Origin: Deltaproteobacteria bacterium
Lineage (GTDB): Bacteria; Bdellovibrionota; UBA1018; UBA923
Assembly (NCBI GenBank): GCA_016194795.1
Contig: JACQAX010000275.1
Coordinates: 1 to 7,034, forward strand
Direction: 5' to 3'
DNA length: 7,034 bases
Every line of letters starts with the position of its first letter. Position 1 is the first letter of the stretch. The notes under the pieces were generated by a model, which searched no databases, was not told the origin of the DNA, and was given only the letters and a program-made list of their open reading frames with translations. The position numbers and the translations under genes are program-made. Of the stretch, positions 1-6,102 are shown in pieces.

Positions 1-2
1 CG

Positions 3-887
3 ATGTCGATCTGGTGGAACTATCTCATCTTCGAGAACCACAACATCCTGGCCAAGGTGACGGCCGCGGCCGTCAAGGCCGAGCGCGAGCGCTCGTCCGT
101 GCCACTCGCGTTCCTGATGGTGCTCGGCCTTTCGATTTCGCTGATGACCGTGCTCGGCATGGTCTATATGTTCCTGCGCCTCATCCGCGCCGTGCAGCTC
201 AACCTCGCCCAGAGCCAGTTCATCGCGGCCGTCACCCACGAGCTGCGCTCGCCGGTGGCGTCGCTCCAGCTCATGCTCGAGACGATCCGCGACCCGACCA
301 CGCCGCGCGAGAAGCGTGCCGAGTTCGAGCTGTGCATGGATGCCGACCTCCGGCGCCTGCGCCAGCTGGTCGACCAGGTGCTCGATACGGCGCGCCTCGA
401 AAACTCAAGCGAGCCGCCGCCGGCCGAGCCCGTGCCCGTCGACGCCGTGCTGAAGACCGCCCTCGACGCGGTCGACGCCAGAATCAAGATGAACGCCGGC
501 CAGCTCCACGTCGCGCCTCTCGAGCGCCCCTTGCTCGTGAACGTGAACCTTCGTCTCCTGACGAGCGTGCTCGCCAACGTGCTCGACAACGCCATCAAGT
601 ACTCGCAGGGACCGGCCGAGATCGATCTGCGCGTGAGCACCGAGGGCCGGCGCCGGATCGTGATCGAGATCGCCGACCACGGCGTCGGCATCAGCCGCAA
701 GGAGCTCAAGAAGGTCTTTCGCCGCTTCTACCGCTCGCGCAACCCCCTGACCCGCGCCAAGCCCGGCACGGGCCTCGGCCTGTACTTCTCGCGGCTCGCG
801 CTGCGCGCCCAGGGCGGCGACATCACCGTGACGAGCCCGGGCGTGGGCCAGGGCTCGACCTTCCGCATCGAGGTGCCCGGCGCATGA
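3..887 (+). CDS. Sensor histidine kinase, C-terminal part (5' end probably outside window)
   Basis: This is a membrane-bound sensor kinase that autophosphorylates on histidine and passes phosphate to the downstream regulator. Numbered from the ATG at base 3, there is one membrane helix (about residues 34-58), then a HisKA dimerisation domain with phosphoacceptor His79 in FIAAVTHELRSPV. An HATPase_c domain follows, with N-box NVLDNAIKYS (192-201, Asn196), G1 box DHGVGI (225-230) and G2 box GTGLGL (255-260). All catalytic motifs are intact. The frame is open to the window edge, and kinases of this class usually have a first membrane helix and a periplasmic sensor before the helix seen here. The true start is therefore probably upstream and the ATG at base 3 may be internal. 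The stop overlaps the regulator start (ATGA at 884-887), implying one transcript and coupled translation. The signal sensed cannot be told. Confidence 0.93.
   Translation: MSIWWNYLIFENHNILAKVTAAAVKAERERSSVPLAFLMVLGLSISLMTVLGMVYMFLRLIRAVQLNLAQSQFIAAVTHELRSPVASLQLMLETIRDPTTPREKRAEFELCMDADLRRLRQLVDQVLDTARLENSSEPPPAEPVPVDAVLKTALDAVDARIKMNAGQLHVAPLERPLLVNVNLRLLTSVLANVLDNAIKYSQGPAEIDLRVSTEGRRRIVIEIADHGVGISRKELKKVFRRFYRSRNPLTRAKPGTGLGLYFSRLALRAQGGDITVTSPGVGQGSTFRIEVPGA
870..875 (+). promoter_or_regulatory. Ribosome binding site of the response regulator
   Basis: GAGGTG lies inside the last kinase codons, 8 bases before the ATG at 884. It supports that start over the long open frame upstream. Confidence 0.5.
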
Positions 888-1558
888 CGAAGCAACCCGC
901 CCCCGGAAACGCGCGACCGCGCATCCTGCTCGCCGAGGACGAGGCTCACCTGGCCAAGGGCATCTCGTACAACCTCGACAAGCGAGGCAACGACGTCGTC
1001 GTCGCGCCGCGCGGCGACACCGCGCTCGAGCTCGCCTCGAGCGAGGCGTTCGACCTCATCATCCTCGACGTGATGATGCCGGGGCTCGACGGCTTCGAGG
1101 TCTGCGCTCGCTTGCGAGAGCGGCGCATCCTCACGCCCGTGCTCATGCTCACGGCCCGCCACGAGCTCGAGAACCGCATCAAGGGAATCCGGCTTGGCGC
1201 CGACGACTACCTCGGCAAGCCCTTCAACCTCGACGAGCTCTTCGCGCGCATCGAGGCGCTCCTGCGCCGCCGCCGCTGGGACGAGAGCGACGACCGCGCG
1301 GCCCAGACCGTCTTCAAGCTCGGGCCCGACGTCGAGTTCGACGCCAATCTCCTGAAGCTCAAGGGCGGCGACGGACGCGAGACGTCGCTCACCGCGATCG
1401 AGGCCCGCCTGCTCGCGCTGCTGCTGGCCGACGCTGGCCGCACGCTCGCGCGCGCCCAGATCTTGAAAAAGGTCTGGGGCTTCCACGAGGTTGGCGGTTC
1501 GTCCGACTGGATCGAGTCGGTGCGCGGGGTCGGTTACCGCTTTAACTCCCCGAATTGA
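884..1558 (+). CDS. OmpR/PhoB-family response regulator lacking the recognition-helix segment
   Basis: This is the partner of the kinase it overlaps. The receiver domain (about residues 13-125) is complete: acidic pair Glu18/Asp19, phosphoacceptor Asp62 in LDVMMPGLDG, switch Thr89 and Lys111 in DDYLGKPF. The C-terminal domain starts like a winged helix (TSLTAIEARLLALLL, then RTLARAQILKKVWG) and ends with the canonical hairpin SVRGVGYRF. Between Trp198-Gly199 and Ser212-Val213-Arg214-Gly215 there are only 12 residues. PhoB-type proteins have about 31, including the TVDVHIRRLRK-like recognition helix. Roughly 19 residues are thus missing, in frame. Canonical DNA reading should be impaired, unless this is a sequence error. 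The start at 884 has GAGGTG 8 bases upstream. The frame stays open far upstream of it, but that part is a shadow of the kinase gene. The length of 224 residues is slightly short for the family. Confidence 0.93.
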   Translation: MTKQPAPGNARPRILLAEDEAHLAKGISYNLDKRGNDVVVAPRGDTALELASSEAFDLIILDVMMPGLDGFEVCARLRERRILTPVLMLTARHELENRIKGIRLGADDYLGKPFNLDELFARIEALLRRRRWDESDDRAAQTVFKLGPDVEFDANLLKLKGGDGRETSLTAIEARLLALLLADAGRTLARAQILKKVWGFHEVGGSSDWIESVRGVGYRFNSPN

Positions 1559-1582
1559 GAGCCCAAAGACTTTTACCAATCT

Positions 1583-1615
1583 TTGACCATAGCCGCCGGC
1601 CTCGGGCGTTACAAT
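1583..1615 (+). promoter_or_regulatory. Candidate promoter of the desaturase gene (leaderless type)
   Basis: TACAAT (1610-1615) matches the -10 consensus at five of six positions and ends six bases before the ATG at 1622, so transcription would begin at or next to the start codon. A TTGACC -35-like box lies at 1583-1588, but the 21-base spacing is longer than optimal. The only purine run, GAGG at 1617-1620, is one base from the ATG and too close to act as a Shine-Dalgarno. Confidence 0.5.
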
Positions 1616-1621
1616 TGAGGC

Positions 1622-2695
1622 ATGCGCAAACACCAATTCAATGGCGAGTTCGCCCGTCGCGTGGAGCCCGAGTTCAAGACCTTCATGGACAAGGCCGAAA
1701 AGATCCGCTGGTCCCCGAAGCACATCGCCTTCGACAAGATCGACTACTCGAAGCTCACGATGGCCGACCTGTTCGCGGTTTTCGTCACGCTGCACATCGA
1801 GAACTACAGTGACGTCTACACGAAGCTGTTGCTCAAGCATTACGAAGACCTTCCCGTGATGCACGGCTTTCTCAAGAACTGGGAGCGCGAGGAGGAAAAC
1901 CACGCGCGCACCCTCGAGCAGTACCTGATCGCCGTCGGCATGCCCCTCGATGAGCTGCGCGCCAACTACGCCAAGGTCGATAAAGACGACTTCCCGTTTC
2001 CGAGCGAGAACCAGACGGGGCTCAACGTTTTCGTCTTCTTCCAGGAGCTGCTCACGCGCGAGATGTACACGAAGATGCTCAAGAGCTGCCGCGAGCCGGT
2101 GCTCGTCGACATCCTGAAGCGCGTCGTGCGCGACGAGGAGCGCCACTACCGCTTCTACAAGTACACGCTGGGCCTGCGTTTCGAGCTCGACAAGAAAGAC
2201 ACCCTCGCGCAGTTTCGCAAGATCGTGCGCATCTTCGGGATGCCGCAGACGATGTTCCGCCAGAAAGCCATGACCGACAAGCTGATGGAATATTTTCCGT
2301 ACGCGGTGGACGAGATCATGGGCATCGCCAAGCCCATCATGAAGCTGCTCGAAGCCGGCCCCAGCAAGCTGCTCGAACGGTTTCAAAATCTTCAGAATGT
2401 GTGGATAAATCGGCGGGCGTTTTCTTATCTTCTGCAGTCGCCGTACTTCTGGGGCCACGTCGGCATCACGCTGAAGACGCGCGCGGGACTGAAAGCGGTC
2501 TCGAAAAAAGACGCAGAGTACGTACAGTCGGTCATCGACCGACTGTACGGGCTGCTGCAAAAACGCTTAGGCGAAGTCGCGGTCCATGACCGTCTTGCGG
2601 CCGTCGGCGCGGGCGCTGGCGATGGCCTGGTCGCACATGGCGCGAAGGCGGTCCGAGAGGGCCTCCATGACGGCGCCAGACGTGTTCATGCCTGA
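1622..2695 (+). CDS. Acyl-ACP desaturase (ferritin-like diiron, FA_desaturase_2 family)
   Basis: This is probably a soluble oxygen-dependent desaturase that puts a double bond into acyl chains carried on ACP (or CoA). All six diiron ligands of the family can be placed: Glu60 (HIENYSDVY), Glu91 and His94 (EENH), Glu142 (FFQELLTREMY), Glu172 and His175 (EERH). Their spacing resembles the plant stearoyl-ACP enzyme. It has no membrane helices and no signal peptide. At 357 residues it is slightly long. From Leu316 (codon at 2567) onward the protein (LGEVAVHDRLAAVG...) is encoded antisense to the histone gene and does not look family-like, so the ancestral stop may have been lost, or the tail may be a genuine overlap. 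A perfect hairpin (2521-2549) sits just before this tail. It appears to be a single-gene unit with its own leaderless-type promoter. Position specificity and substrate are unknown. Confidence 0.9.
   Translation: MRKHQFNGEFARRVEPEFKTFMDKAEKIRWSPKHIAFDKIDYSKLTMADLFAVFVTLHIENYSDVYTKLLLKHYEDLPVMHGFLKNWEREEENHARTLEQYLIAVGMPLDELRANYAKVDKDDFPFPSENQTGLNVFVFFQELLTREMYTKMLKSCREPVLVDILKRVVRDEERHYRFYKYTLGLRFELDKKDTLAQFRKIVRIFGMPQTMFRQKAMTDKLMEYFPYAVDEIMGIAKPIMKLLEAGPSKLLERFQNLQNVWINRRAFSYLLQSPYFWGHVGITLKTRAGLKAVSKKDAEYVQSVIDRLYGLLQKRLGEVAVHDRLAAVGAGAGDGLVAHGAKAVREGLHDGARRVHA
2521..2549. terminator. Perfect 13-bp inverted repeat with 3-base loop, possible terminator or RNA hairpin
   Basis: The arms CGTACAGTCGGTC and GACCGACTGTACG are exact reverse complements around ATC. 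The hairpin lies inside the 3' part of the desaturase reading frame and 17 bases beyond the histone stop. For histone transcription (minus strand) a run of six T (2509-2504) follows 11 bases after the stem, too far for a textbook intrinsic terminator; on the plus strand there is no T run. Its position at a convergent gene end favours a termination or 3'-end stabilising role, most likely for the histone mRNA. A protein-binding site is the alternative. Confidence 0.45.
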
Positions 2696-2803
2696 CTGTT
2701 CGCGAATATAATTTTTGAGCTTCGACGCGACGATGAGAACTTCCTTACCGGAAGCGCTGTCGGTCGCCGACGAGGTGCTGGTGTTGGTCTCGGTGTGTTC
2801 CAT
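2567..2803 (-). CDS. Bacterial histone-fold protein (archaeal-type single histone fold)
   Basis: This 78-residue protein is probably a nucleoid-associated histone that acts as a dimer. After a polar tail rich in Ser/Thr (residues 2-20), the core reads as helix 1 (VLIVASKLKNYIREQSG, 22-38), helix 2 (about 41-67, TSGAVMEALSDRLRAMCDQA onward), the loop-2 signature GRKTV (68-72) and a very short helix 3 (MDRDFA). The Arg69-Lys70-Thr71...Asp76 spacing equals the RKT...D pattern of archaeal histones, where the Arg and Asp form a salt bridge. Helix 3 is cut short, as I recall for Bdellovibrio histone Bd0055, which it resembles from memory. By count there are 10 Lys/Arg and 11 Asp/Glu overall; the core from Lys20 is about +2. 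The start has a purine-rich GAGGAAAGG/CAGG region upstream. Its 3' end overlaps the desaturase frame, and it is divergent from the permease. A DUF1931-like histone-fold protein is the closest alternative. Confidence 0.85.
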   Translation of the reverse strand: MEHTETNTSTSSATDSASGKEVLIVASKLKNYIREQSGMNTSGAVMEALSDRLRAMCDQAIASARADGRKTVMDRDFA

Positions 2804-2826
2804 GGTGGGTGCCTGCCTTTCCTCTT

Positions 2827-2844
2827 TTTGAGTTGAAACTCAAA
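2827..2844. promoter_or_regulatory. Perfect 18-base palindromic element upstream of the histone gene (candidate operator)
   Basis: TTTGAGTT-GA-AACTCAAA is a perfect 8-bp inverted repeat with a 2-base centre. It overlaps the predicted histone -10 and start site, where a dimeric repressor could block transcription. The 2-base centre is too tight for a simple RNA hairpin, favouring a DNA-binding site. Confidence 0.5.
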
Positions 2845-2870
2845 GTTAGCCCGACGACGGCATTAGTCAA
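2843..2870 (-). promoter_or_regulatory. Candidate promoter of the histone gene
   Basis: On the minus strand TTGACT (2870-2865) is followed after 16 bases by TAACTT (2848-2843), a good -35 with a weak -10. The predicted start near 2836 gives a leader of about 33 bases containing the purine-rich ribosome site. The -35 box faces the permease -35 across ten bases, so the two promoters are back to back. Confidence 0.45.
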
Positions 2871-2880
2871 CGATAGAACG

Positions 2881-2909
2881 TTGTCACGGTGCGCCGCATG
2901 GGCTATGAA
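2881..2909 (+). promoter_or_regulatory. Candidate promoter of the permease gene (leaderless type)
   Basis: TTGTCA (2881-2886, five of six to consensus) is spaced exactly 17 bases from TATGAA (2904-2909). The -10 ends six bases before ATG 2916, predicting a leaderless mRNA. This promoter covers the upstream GTG (2889) and ATG (2898), arguing against those starts. A short inverted repeat, CAACG-6-CGTTG (2868-2883), lies over the two facing -35 boxes. Confidence 0.6.
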
Positions 2910-2915
2910 TTCAAA

Positions 2916-4376
2916 ATGCCAACACAATCCGCCTCGGAACGGGACGCCGAAGATCTTCGGAAAATGGGTTATGCGCAGGAGCTGTTCCGACAGATGGGCG
3001 GCTTTTCGAACTTCGCCATCAGCTTCTCGGTGATCTCGATTCTCACGGGCGCGATCCAGCTTTACGGCTACGGCCTGCAGCACGGCGGTCCGCTCGTCAT
3101 GACGGTCGGCTGGTGGCTCGTCTCGGTCTTCACGATGTCGGTCGCGCTGTCGATGGCCGAGCTCGCGAGCGCCTACCCGACGGCGGGCGCCCTCTACCAC
3201 TGGAGCAGCATCCTCGGCGGCAAGGCGATCGGCTGGTTCACGGCGTGCTTCAATACGATCGGCCAGTTCGCGATTCTCGCGGGCATCGACTACGGGCTGG
3301 CTCTTCTCCTGCGCGGCTATCTCAAGCTTCCGCCCGACAAGTCGGTGACGATGGCGCTCTACGCGGCGCTACTCCTGTCGCACGCGACGCTCAACCATTT
3401 CGGCATCCGCGTCGTGGCGTGGCTCAACAACTTTTCGGCGTGGTACCACATCGCGGTCGTGGCGCTCGTGCTCGTCGCGCTCCTCTCGAAGGGGCTCGCG
3501 CAGCCGGCGAGCTTTCTTCTCACGCCCTACTCGACCGATAGCTTCCCCTACCCATACAGCTTCCTGCTCGGCCTGCTGCTCGCGCAGTGGACGCTCACCG
3601 GCTACGACGCCTCGGCGCACGTGTGCGAGGAGACGATCGACCCGCGCCGCCGCGCGCCCTGGGGAATTTTTCTCTCGGTGGCCATTTCGGTCGTGGCGGG
3701 CGCGGCGATGATCTCGGTCATCACCTTGTCGATCCCGAACCTTCCTGAGGCGGCCAAGCTCGGCGACGACGCGTTCACCGGCATTCTCAGGATGCGTCTC
3801 GGCGAAGGGCTGGGCAACGCGGTCGTCGGCCTCGTGCTCGGCGCGATGTGGCTTTGCGGCGTCTCGTCGCTCACCTCGGCCTCGCGGATGGTCTACGCCT
3901 TCGCGCGCGACGGCGGCCTGCCGTGGTCGTCGGGCCTGGCGCGCGTGAGCCCGAAGCATCGCACGCCGAGCAACGCGATCTGGCTGCTGGCGTTCGTCGC
4001 GCTGCTCATCAGCGTGAAGGTCGAGCTGTACAGCGCGATCGTGTCGATCGCGACCATCGCGCTCTACGTCTCGTACGGGCTGCCGATCGCGGCGGGCCTC
4101 TACGCGCGCGGTCGCGGCACGTGGAGCACGAAGGGCCCATGGAACCTCGGTCGCCTGAGCCCGGTCATCGCGTGCGTGGCCATGCTCTGGATCGTCTTCA
4201 TCATCGGTGTTTTCGTGCTCCCACCCAACGAGCAGGCCGGCCAGATCATGGCCGCGTGCACCGTCGCGCTCACGATCGCCTGGTTCGGGTTCGTGCGGAG
4301 CCGCTTCCCCGGCCCGCGTGTGACGATCCAGCACTACGAAGACGAGCCGGCCCTGGCGAGCGCCACGCCTCAGTGA
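2916..4376 (+). CDS. APC-superfamily amino-acid permease
   Basis: This is an inner-membrane secondary transporter for an amino acid or related amine, 486 residues from the chosen start. The N-terminal motif (LRKMGYAQELFRQMGGFSNF) leads into about twelve hydrophobic segments. The signature GYDASAHVCEET followed by RRRAPWGIF in the middle, and FARDGGLPW with PKHRTPSNAIW later, are typical of the amino acid/choline transporter branch (GABA-permease-like). Substrate cannot be read from sequence. The frame also allows GTG 2889 and ATG 2898, but a well-spaced -35/-10 pair covers them and no Shine-Dalgarno precedes any of the three; ATG 2916 also fits the usual short family N-terminus. It is divergent from the histone gene and appears monocistronic, since the next gene has its own promoter-like sequence. 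Confidence 0.9.
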   Translation: MPTQSASERDAEDLRKMGYAQELFRQMGGFSNFAISFSVISILTGAIQLYGYGLQHGGPLVMTVGWWLVSVFTMSVALSMAELASAYPTAGALYHWSSILGGKAIGWFTACFNTIGQFAILAGIDYGLALLLRGYLKLPPDKSVTMALYAALLLSHATLNHFGIRVVAWLNNFSAWYHIAVVALVLVALLSKGLAQPASFLLTPYSTDSFPYPYSFLLGLLLAQWTLTGYDASAHVCEETIDPRRRAPWGIFLSVAISVVAGAAMISVITLSIPNLPEAAKLGDDAFTGILRMRLGEGLGNAVVGLVLGAMWLCGVSSLTSASRMVYAFARDGGLPWSSGLARVSPKHRTPSNAIWLLAFVALLISVKVELYSAIVSIATIALYVSYGLPIAAGLYARGRGTWSTKGPWNLGRLSPVIACVAMLWIVFIIGVFVLPPNEQAGQIMAACTVALTIAWFGFVRSRFPGPRVTIQHYEDEPALASATPQ

Positions 4377-4398
4377 GAAGCGCTACAAAAACAGCGAC

Positions 4399-4429
4399 TT
4401 AACGCCAAGAGCTCACCCAGTGCTACAAT
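4399..4429 (+). promoter_or_regulatory. Candidate promoter of the Cys-rich secreted protein gene (leaderless type)
   Basis: TGCTACAAT (4421-4429) is an extended -10 (TGn plus TACAAT), ending seven bases before ATG 4437. A weak -35-like TTAACG lies at 4399-4404 with 19-base spacing, tolerable with an extended -10. GCTACAA also occurs at 4382-4388, 40 bases upstream, possibly a second start site. Confidence 0.5.
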
Positions 4430-4436
4430 AATGGCC

Positions 4437-5066
4437 ATGGGGGTCCGTCGTTTCGCCGCGGTTTTCGCGGTCCTTGCTTTCGCCTTTTCCACGACGTCGC
4501 AGGCCAATGACGGCGGCACGGCCGAGGGCCGTTTCGTCAACGCCACGAATCGCATCCTCTACTGCTTTCGCGACATCGGCGAAGACGACGATCCCGGCCA
4601 GCGGATCTGCTCGACGCCGCTGGCTCCCGGGCAGGCGTGCGCCGCCGATGCGATCAGCCTGGCGCCGTCCGATGCGCCGATCTTCAAGATCCCGAACCGA
4701 GTGACCTATCGCTGCGCGATCAACGAGCAGCTCCGGCTCGAGTGCTCGGCTGATACGTTGTTGAGCGGCGCGATCATGAGGGCGGCCAAGCTTGCCAAGG
4801 CCTCCGGCACCTACGGCGACATGAGCTGGGTCGACTTTCGCAAGCGCATGGTGATCGACGGCCTTTCGGCCTGCACGGATTCGACGACGGTCACCACCCT
4901 TCCCGCCGTCAGCATCTGCGAGCTCTCGCTCCCCGCGGACGCCTTCACCGAGGTGCTCAAGCAGACCGATACGGTGGCCGACGTGGCGGCGAAGGTGACC
5001 GTCGACCCGGCCATGGTGCCTGACGGCCCCGAGGCCGTCTCGGTACCGCCGTCGACGAAGAAGTGA
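4437..5066 (+). CDS. Secreted cysteine-rich protein of unknown function
   Basis: I do not recognise this family. The product is 209 residues from ATG 4437. It has a clear Sec signal peptide: Arg4-Arg5, a hydrophobic core FAAVFAVLAFAFS, and a likely signal peptidase I cut after SQA (residue 23). The mature part holds seven cysteines, in the contexts LYCF, RICS, QACA, YRCA, LECS, SACT and SICE, so three disulfides plus one free Cys are possible in the periplasm or outside the cell. The C-terminus is rich in Val, Pro and Thr. There is no lipobox and no further membrane helix. ATG 4431 is an alternative start adding two residues, but the extended -10 ends only one base before it, so 4437 is preferred. 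It converges on the next gene with a 25-base gap. Confidence 0.75.
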   Translation: MGVRRFAAVFAVLAFAFSTTSQANDGGTAEGRFVNATNRILYCFRDIGEDDDPGQRICSTPLAPGQACAADAISLAPSDAPIFKIPNRVTYRCAINEQLRLECSADTLLSGAIMRAAKLAKASGTYGDMSWVDFRKRMVIDGLSACTDSTTVTTLPAVSICELSLPADAFTEVLKQTDTVADVAAKVTVDPAMVPDGPEAVSVPPSTKK

Positions 5067-5074
5067 GAACCGGA

Positions 5075-5091
5075 AAAAGGGCGCGGCGCGC
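5075..5091 (-). terminator. Weak candidate terminator of the Cys-free secreted protein gene
   Basis: On the minus strand, directly after the TGA stop (5094-5092), a GC-rich GCGC-GCC-GCGC stem-loop leads into CCCTTTTT. The stem is only four base pairs with a three-base loop, so this is marginal. The 25-base gap between the two convergent stops leaves little other room for termination. Confidence 0.25.
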
Positions 5092-6093
5092 TCAGCGCAG
5101 CGGGGCCTTCGAGCTCTTGCGCGCGACCGCGATCGTGAGGTCGCGCATCTCGTTGGAGATGCGCCGTCCGGGGGCGACCTTGTGGAAGAGCGTCACGGCC
5201 TTCGGGGCCAGCAGCGCGAGGAGCGGCTCGAGGTCGGCGCGCGGGTCGACCGTGACGCTGATCGAAACGTAGCCGTCGTGCTCGAAGCGGTCGATGCTGA
5301 TCTTGGAGAGCGGGTTCGAGAACGCGAGAAAGTCGCGCGAGTCGTTTGCCTTGTCGGCCCTGAAGCCGGCAAGCTTCGAGACGGCCTGGGCGAACGCGCG
5401 GCGCGAAGGCGCCTGGCGCGCGGGATAGGCGGCGCGCACGTCGACGCTGTAGCTCGTCTCGTCGGAGCGGATCGAGACGTGGCGCTGGATCTCGAGCGAA
5501 AGCTCGGAGTCGCTCCAGTCGCGCGCCATGTTCTCGCGGTACGTGGCGAGGCTCTCGCGAACCCCCGGGTAGTGCAGGCTGCCGCGGCTGATGAGCGCGC
5601 GCGTGCCGGCGAGCAGCTTCGCGACGTAGCCTTCGCGCGAGCCTTCCTCGAAAACATAGACGGCATCCCGGGCGTCGAACACGTCGGGAGCCACGTCCTC
5701 GTAGATCGGCTTGGGGGCGAGCTCGCCTGACGTCTCTTTCATCGCCTCGAACGCCACGCCGGCCTCGTCGCCGATGCGCGCGAGCTTCGCCGCGCCCAGG
5801 CCCACGCGGGCGATGAACTTCGGATTGATCGCGAGCAGCGAGACGAGGCTTTCCTGGATCGTCGCGTCAAGCTTCTCGCCACGCCCGATGCGCGCCAGGT
5901 CGGCGGTGGAAACCTTTTCGTCCAGCCGGAGCACGTCGATGATCTCTTCGCGGATCTGCTTTTTCGTCAGCCCGGTTTCGGCGGAGACGTGGCTGACGAA
6001 CGCGCCGAAGGCGTCGGTGGGCCGGCCGGCGGCGTTGGCCGCGAGCGTGAAGGAAAACGAAACGACCAAGGCCGTGAGCAGGGGGCGGATCAT
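5092..6093 (-). CDS. Secreted protein of unknown function (cysteine-free)
   Basis: I do not recognise this family. The 333-residue product has a Sec signal peptide (Arg3, core LLTALVVSFSFTLAA, likely cut after ANA at residue 21), so it is probably periplasmic or exported. The first part of the mature chain (about 22-110) is helical and charged (TGLTKKQIREEIIDVLRL; LVSLLAINPKFIARVGLG). The later part (about 195-300) alternates like beta strands (YSVDVRAAYP, GYVSISVTVDP). The chain contains no cysteine, unlike its convergent neighbour. ATG 6093 is well supported by GAGGAG nine bases upstream. The 95-base AT-rich gap after the thioesterase gene carries its own promoter-like sequence, so it is likely transcribed separately. 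Nothing in the sequence indicates an enzyme active site. Confidence 0.78.
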   Translation of the reverse strand: MIRPLLTALVVSFSFTLAANAAGRPTDAFGAFVSHVSAETGLTKKQIREEIIDVLRLDEKVSTADLARIGRGEKLDATIQESLVSLLAINPKFIARVGLGAAKLARIGDEAGVAFEAMKETSGELAPKPIYEDVAPDVFDARDAVYVFEEGSREGYVAKLLAGTRALISRGSLHYPGVRESLATYRENMARDWSDSELSLEIQRHVSIRSDETSYSVDVRAAYPARQAPSRRAFAQAVSKLAGFRADKANDSRDFLAFSNPLSKISIDRFEHDGYVSISVTVDPRADLEPLLALLAPKAVTLFHKVAPGRRISNEMRDLTIAVARKSSKAPLR

Positions 6094-6102
6094 GGCTTAG
6101 CA

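Noticed and set aside
14..883. Upstream extension of the regulator frame (about 290 residues)
   Set aside because: It overlaps the kinase in another frame, is Arg/Pro/Ala-rich without domains, and the ATG at 884 has a ribosome site and starts at the normal receiver N-terminus.
728..2560. 610-codon open frame on the minus strand across the regulator and desaturase
   Set aside because: It is a GC-rich antisense shadow: its composition is rich in His/Arg/Glu/Val with no domain pattern, and the plus strand carries two clear families over the same span.
2889..2915. GTG 2889 or ATG 2898 as the permease start
   Set aside because: A -35/-10 pair with ideal spacing occupies this stretch, no Shine-Dalgarno precedes either codon, and the extra residues are not family-like.
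3369..4334. 321-codon minus-strand open frame under the permease
   Set aside because: The protein is a run of Arg, Asp, Glu and His typical of the antisense of a membrane protein gene. It has no plausible fold or ribosome site.
4381..4395. CGCT-7-AGCG stem after the permease as a terminator
   Set aside because: The stem is only four base pairs and no T run follows. The GCTACAA within it is better read as a possible promoter-like repeat.
5182..5730. 182-codon plus-strand frame opposite the Cys-free secreted protein
   Set aside because: It is an antisense shadow with Arg/Val/Ala-rich low-information sequence; the minus-strand gene has a signal peptide, ribosome site and promoter.
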